Positions 60,798 through 64,000 of a DNA stretch of 64,000 bases are shown in pieces (within the stretch, counting starts at the first letter, position 1; every line of letters starts with the position of its first letter). The stretch spans positions 1,240,001 through 1,304,000 of the forward strand of contig CP095846.1 in NCBI GenBank assembly GCA_023100825.1. The letters run 5' to 3'. The notes beneath the pieces were generated by a model, which was given only the letters and a program-made list of their open reading frames with translations, did not search any database and was not told where the DNA came from. The position numbers were made by a program, and so were the translations under genes. Source of the stretch: Nocardioidaceae bacterium SCSIO 66511. GTDB taxonomy: Bacteria; Actinomycetota; Actinomycetes; Propionibacteriales; Nocardioidaceae.

Positions 60798-62204
60798 ATG
60801 AGGACGGCGAACCTGATCGACGATGTCGAGACCACCGACGGTCTCGATATCGCTGCGGCCGCTCGTGCTCAGATCGCCCGCACCGAGGCCGCACAGTTCG
60901 ATGCGGTCATGGCGTATCTGCGTCAGATCGCGTCCGAACCGCTTGCGCAGGCGGGTGGGGTGAATGAGTGGACCCGCTACGGAGGATCCGGAACGCCGGC
61001 GGTGTCGGAGTACGCGGTCGCCGAAGTCGGACCCGCCCTCGGCCTCTCCGTGAACGGAGCACGGTCGCTGATCGCCGACGCACTCGATATGGCGTACCGG
61101 CTGCCGCGGCTGTACGCCTGTTTGCACGAGGGAAGTGTGGATGGGTGGCGGATTCGGAAAGTCGCCCGTGCGACGCGGGAGTTCACCATCGCCCAAGCCT
61201 CCGATGCCGACCGGCGGTTGTCGGCTGCGAATGTGGACGGGACTCCGCTGATTGGGCGGATCACCATGCCGCGGCTGCAGCTGGTGCTCGATCAGATCCG
61301 GTTCGTCGACGACCCCGACGGTGCGGAGAAGAAGCGCCGTGAGGCACGGCGTCGTCGGGGTGTGACGATCTGGTTCGAAGACGGCGTCGCCTACCTCTCT
61401 GGCACGCTGTCGGTCGACGACGGACAACGTCTCGACCAGCGGTTGGATCAGTTGGTGGAGTCGATGCGGTTCCTCGGCGACCAACGTCCCGACCACATCC
61501 TCCGGTCAGTGGCGATGGGCATGGTCCACGAACCCGACAGCCTCGACGACCTCTACAACCTCGTCGCCGACAAAACCGACGACGCTGACGTGGACGTACC
61601 CGCCGAACCCGAGCCCGCGCCCGGGCCCGAGCCCGAATCCGAGGGCGAGTCTGAGCCGAAGCGTTCAGATGGCAGGCGTCGTCATGGGCGTGGGTTGCGG
61701 GAGACGGTGCTCTACCTTCATTACGACCGGTGCTGGGGCACCTGGTCACTCGACGACGTCGGCGCCATCACGAGGTCGGAGGCCGAGCAGATCCTCGGCA
61801 AATCGTCGCGGGTCGTGGTGAAGCCGGTCATCGATCTGGAGACCACGATCTCGACCACCGGGTATGTCGCACCGCCACGGTTGCGGGAACAGACCGCGCT
61901 GATGAATGCCCTGACGTGCACGTTCCCGTACTGCAGCCGTCCGGCGAAGCTGGGCGATTACGACCACATCCATAACTACGCCGACGGTGGCCCGACCGAC
62001 TCACGAAACGGACACAGATTGTGTCGGTTCCATCACCGGGCCAAGACATTCACCGCCTGGACCGTGTCATCTCCGGCGCCCGGAATCTGGCTATGGCTCT
62101 CACCAGCCGGACGGTCCTACCTCGTCACCGCCGGCACCACCACCAAACTCCCCGGCAGAACAGACACAACCGTTCCAGAGAAGCGAAAACCCAGCGCCGC
62201 CTGA
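60798..62204 (+). CDS. HNH endonuclease signature motif containing protein (DUF222, 13E12-type)
   Basis: A 468-residue protein of the actinobacterial DUF222/13E12-repeat group, often present in many genomic copies. The N-terminal DUF222 part (AQIARTEAAQFDAVMAYLRQIASE) is followed by a variable acidic linker (residues about 275-300) and a C-terminal HNH nuclease domain with CTFPYCSRPAKLGDYDHI and GPTDSRNGHRLCRFHHR. The zinc cysteines and metal-binding HNH residues are present. The start is uncertain: ATGs at 60786 and 60789 and a GTG at 60741 are in frame. Biological role unknown; these genes behave like mobile or domesticated elements. Confidence 0.85.
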   Translation: MRTANLIDDVETTDGLDIAAAARAQIARTEAAQFDAVMAYLRQIASEPLAQAGGVNEWTRYGGSGTPAVSEYAVAEVGPALGLSVNGARSLIADALDMAYRLPRLYACLHEGSVDGWRIRKVARATREFTIAQASDADRRLSAANVDGTPLIGRITMPRLQLVLDQIRFVDDPDGAEKKRREARRRRGVTIWFEDGVAYLSGTLSVDDGQRLDQRLDQLVESMRFLGDQRPDHILRSVAMGMVHEPDSLDDLYNLVADKTDDADVDVPAEPEPAPGPEPESEGESEPKRSDGRRRHGRGLRETVLYLHYDRCWGTWSLDDVGAITRSEAEQILGKSSRVVVKPVIDLETTISTTGYVAPPRLREQTALMNALTCTFPYCSRPAKLGDYDHIHNYADGGPTDSRNGHRLCRFHHRAKTFTAWTVSSPAPGIWLWLSPAGRSYLVTAGTTTKLPGRTDTTVPEKRKPSAA

Positions 62205-62206
62205 CA

Positions 62207-62236
62207 CCCCGCCACCCGAGCACCACCGTGGCGGGG
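62207..62236. terminator. Hairpin terminator after the HNH endonuclease gene
   Basis: CCCCGCCAC (62207-62215) and GTGGCGGGG (62228-62236) form a perfect nine-base stem with a 12-base loop, starting two bases after the stop codon. No U tract follows. Confidence 0.8.
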
Positions 62237-62301
62237 CACAGGCAGGTGCGGAGTCGTAGATTTGCCGTACAAGGGCGACGGATGCGGCGCACACTGGATG
62301 A

Positions 62302-62895
62302 ATGAAGGTTTGCCTGGTGATGGTCGCCGCGTTCGGTCTGTCTGCCTCACTCGGCATCGGCCCGGCGCATTCGGCAGACCATCGATCATCGGCTTCGACG
62401 TCGCATGAGGCACGCCGTGGGTGCGTCACCATCAAGGAGTTCCGTGCGATCAAGGACGACATGACGATCCGTCACGTACGTCGAAAGTTCGATACGTCGG
62501 GTCGCCAGATCTTCGCGCCGCGCAACCCCGGACTGGAGCGGTATTCCACCCGCCAGTATCGGACCTGTTCGCGTCCCAAGCGCGGTGCCCTGACAGTGGA
62601 CTTCTACAACGGGCGGGTGATGGACAAGCACGTGCTCTGGACGCGGTCTCGTCGCGACACTCCAAAGTGCGTATCCAACAAGGAGTTCCGTCGCGTCAAG
62701 CGGGGCATGAAGCCGCGCAGGGTGCATCGCATTTTCGACACGGCTGGCGGCTACCTGGACGGCTTCGCCGGTGGGTATGCCCGCGGCTACGACAGATGCA
62801 GGGGCAGGCATGTCGTGGTGACCTACGTGTCCAGCCCACCGCGCTTCATTCCGAGGGTGTACGACAAGCGGAAGACTTTCGTGCCGCACAGGTAG
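62302..62895 (+). CDS. Secreted protein with two tandem SmpA/BLIP-like repeats
   Basis: A 197-residue protein with a signal peptide (residues 1 to about 24, ending AHSA). The mature part has two copies of one pattern: CVTIKEFRAIKDDMTIRHVRRKFDT near residue 41 and CVSNKEFRRVKRGMKPRRVHRIFDT near residue 123. Each is followed by beta strands and a second cysteine. The motif K-E-F-x2-[IV]-K-x2-M-x4-V-x2-x-F resembles the repeat of SmpA/OmlA and beta-lactamase-inhibitor (BLIP) folds, where a pair of such units forms the structure. Function unknown; BLIP-like inhibitor or envelope-binding roles are speculative. Confidence 0.7.
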   Translation: MKVCLVMVAAFGLSASLGIGPAHSADHRSSASTSHEARRGCVTIKEFRAIKDDMTIRHVRRKFDTSGRQIFAPRNPGLERYSTRQYRTCSRPKRGALTVDFYNGRVMDKHVLWTRSRRDTPKCVSNKEFRRVKRGMKPRRVHRIFDTAGGYLDGFAGGYARGYDRCRGRHVVVTYVSSPPRFIPRVYDKRKTFVPHR

Positions 62896-62936
62896 ACGGT
62901 CGGTAGGCCGAGGTACGGACTCGGCGCAAGGGTGCC

Positions 62937-63191
62937 CTATAGGTCCTCGCTGCCGGTCCATTCGAGGCGTTCGAGTTCGGCGTTGATCAGCGCATCGTGT
63001 ACTCGGTCAGTCACGACGCATTGCCACCTTGGGTCTCCGCCGACGCAGGAGAGGTCGGAGCCGTCCCAGTCGTTCCACAACTCGGCTACCCGGTCGCTCT
63101 GGAACACGCGGCGGAAGTCGCCACAGTGACCGGTCACGACGAGAATCTCGTAGCCGGGCAGTGCTTCGCCGTTCCTGTAGTGGATCTCCAC
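62937..63191 (-). CDS. Small hypothetical protein
   Basis: An 84-residue protein (MEIHYRNGEALPGYEILVVTG at the start, ending TGSEDL) rich in Trp and Asp, with three cysteines (GHCGDF, LSCVGG, WQCVVT). GTG start at 63191 with no clear ribosome binding site. No family recognised. It lies back to back with an acyl-CoA ligase remnant, so it may itself be part of a decayed region. Confidence 0.5.
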   Translation of the reverse strand: MEIHYRNGEALPGYEILVVTGHCGDFRRVFQSDRVAELWNDWDGSDLSCVGGDPRWQCVVTDRVHDALINAELERLEWTGSEDL

Positions 63192-63196
63192 CGGCC

Positions 63197-63325
63197 GTTG
63201 CTGAGTTGCGCGAGTGGGGCATTCAGTATCTCGTGCCCTCAGCTCGGCTCCGGACCTGGCATTTCATCGACGAACTTCCACGCACCAGCGTCGGGAAAGT
63301 CCGACGCTTTTTCGTCTGCCCTTGA
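63197..63325 (+). pseudogene. Remnant of an acyl-CoA ligase C-terminal domain
   Basis: Translation of this stretch gives ELREWGIQYLVPSARLRTW and then FIDELPRTSVGKVRRF before a stop at 63323. This is the end of the AMP-binding C-terminal domain, with the catalytic lysine motif normally read as DELPRTATGKV. Nothing upstream in this frame belongs to the enzyme. About 40 codons of what would be a 500-codon gene remain, so it is a decayed fragment. Confidence 0.7.
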
Positions 63326-63475
63326 TCGTCACGCGCGACCGTCGTTCTCCGGCTCCGGCTATTCCGTGGGTCACCCGCGCCCGGGGTCTGTGTTGTCCAC
63401 AGGATGCTGGTCGGGGTCTAGCCAGATCGGCTCGGGTACGGCACTATCCCGTGTCACGACTTCGAGGAGATGATC

Positions 63476-64000
63476 GTGGCGCCCGCGATTGACACCGTGG
63501 ATCTTGCCGAGCAGGTACGCGACCGAGTTCGTGAGCGGGGCATAGACCCCGTCCGTGAGCTGCATACGGTGCGACGGATCGCGGAGCAGGTAGCCGCCGA
63601 GCATGATCGGCGCAGTCTCACCGGGAGCGTAGCGCCGGTGGAGGACCTCACCGCGTTGGTGGGGGAGATGGTTTCGCGGGTGTCCGGGTTCGGCGTCCTG
63701 CAGCGCTATCTCGATGATCCCACCGTTGAAGAGGTGTGGATCAATGAGCCGAGCCGGGTGTTCGTCGCACGGCACGGCAAGTCTGAGCTGACAACCACGA
63801 TCCTGACCGCCGAAGACGTACGTGATCTGGTCGAGCGAATGCTCAAGTCGAGCGGCCGACGACTCGACGTCAGTCAGCCGTTCGTCGACGCGATGCTGCC
63901 GGGCGGCCACCGGCTGCACGTCGTACGCGACGGCATCGCACGAGGCTACGACGCCGTCAACATAAGGAAGTTCATCGCTCGGGCCTACTCCCTGGACGAT
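63476..64000 (+). CDS. CpaF/TadA family type II/IV secretion ATPase (3' end outside window)
   Basis: The first 175 residues of a Flp/Tad pilus ATPase. The N-terminal region shows SGFGVLQRYLDDPTVEEVWINEPSRVFV, the typical CpaF segment before the ATPase core, then LTAEDVRDLVERML and VDAMLPGGHRLHVVRDG. The Walker motifs lie beyond the window. Start at the GTG at 63476, seven bases after GAGGAG (63464-63469); an ATG at 63470 is in frame but touches that site. CpaF normally directly follows cpaE in actinobacteria, but here they are 26 kb apart. Confidence 0.9.
   Translation, partial: MAPAIDTVDLAEQVRDRVRERGIDPVRELHTVRRIAEQVAAEHDRRSLTGSVAPVEDLTALVGEMVSRVSGFGVLQRYLDDPTVEEVWINEPSRVFVARHGKSELTTTILTAEDVRDLVERMLKSSGRRLDVSQPFVDAMLPGGHRLHVVRDGIARGYDAVNIRKFIARAYSLDD

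Noticed and set aside
60741-62204. Prophage or integrative element around the HNH endonuclease
   Set aside because: No integrase, portal, terminase or att-like direct repeats are visible; the protein is of the chromosomal DUF222/13E12 type rather than phage HNH.
63029-63325. A full 98-codon gene covering the acyl-CoA ligase remnant
   Set aside because: Only the last 40 or so codons resemble an acyl-CoA ligase; the upstream Arg/Ser-rich part is antisense to the small minus-strand gene and has no protein-like features.

Overview
This window comes from a high-GC actinobacterium. That rests on its gene content and order: galactan-type cell wall genes (glf, glfT2), F420 biosynthesis genes, WhiB2, MtrA/MtrB/LpqB, Lsr2, a long-form HPF, a 180-class NAD-glutamate dehydrogenase and an ECF41 sigma factor. 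From about 7.3 to 34 kb the order (NDP-mannose synthase, cofE/cofD, whiB2, DUF3499 and metallopeptidase-like pair, manB, SIS protein, sahH, mtrA, mtrB, lpqB, comF, hpf, secA, Rv3235-like) follows the Mycobacterium tuberculosis Rv3264c to Rv3235 region. The very frequent GTACG words and the pilus-type genes suggest a Nocardioidaceae-like member of the Propionibacteriales rather than a mycobacterium. The family assignment is inference.

Layout. 1-6515: galactan synthesis and export operon (two GT2 enzymes, UDP-galactopyranose mutase, GlfT2-like polymerase, Wzm/Wzt-type ABC exporter), with start and stop codons overlapping at most junctions. 6517-10345: acyl-CoA-synthetase-like TIGR03089 protein, NDP-sugar synthase, and the F420 pair cofE/cofD on the minus strand. 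10436-12229: membrane protein with a long Q/W/G/P tandem-repeat tail. 12431-20804: whiB2, a GT2/polytopic fusion with a DUF5719 partner, and mannose-phosphate metabolism. 20805-21497: non-coding, holding a long imperfect inverted repeat packed with hairpins. 21498-33547: sahH, mtrA-mtrB-lpqB, comF, hpf, a NarL-type regulator, a YcaQ-like glycosylase and secA.

33578-37630: Rv3235-like and LysM proteins, then the start of a Flp/Tad pilus locus (HTH, SAF and a frameshifted cpaE-like ATPase gene). 37676-50243: GNAT, a WS/DGAT-like enzyme with an altered active-site motif, a MarR regulator with a clear operator, proline/glutamate catabolism (pruA, gdh) and an ABC-2 transporter. 50317-57878 (minus strand): a PAP2 / ECF41 sigma / MMPL gene cluster whose first ribosome binding site lies inside a hairpin, and a secreted subtilase. 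57966-64000: a more accessory-looking tail with a LuxR/TrmB-like regulator, secreted orphan proteins, lsr2, a DUF222/HNH endonuclease, an acyl-CoA ligase remnant and the start of cpaF, which runs off the window.

The genes form several connected themes. The envelope theme covers galactan, mannose donors, MtrAB-LpqB, SecA, and the GT2/DUF5719 and LysM proteins. Cofactor and carbon metabolism covers F420, SAH hydrolase, and proline to glutamate to 2-oxoglutarate. A disrupted pilus locus has its first and next ATPase genes separated by about 26 kb. The least explained stretch is the 20.88-21.44 kb inverted repeat.
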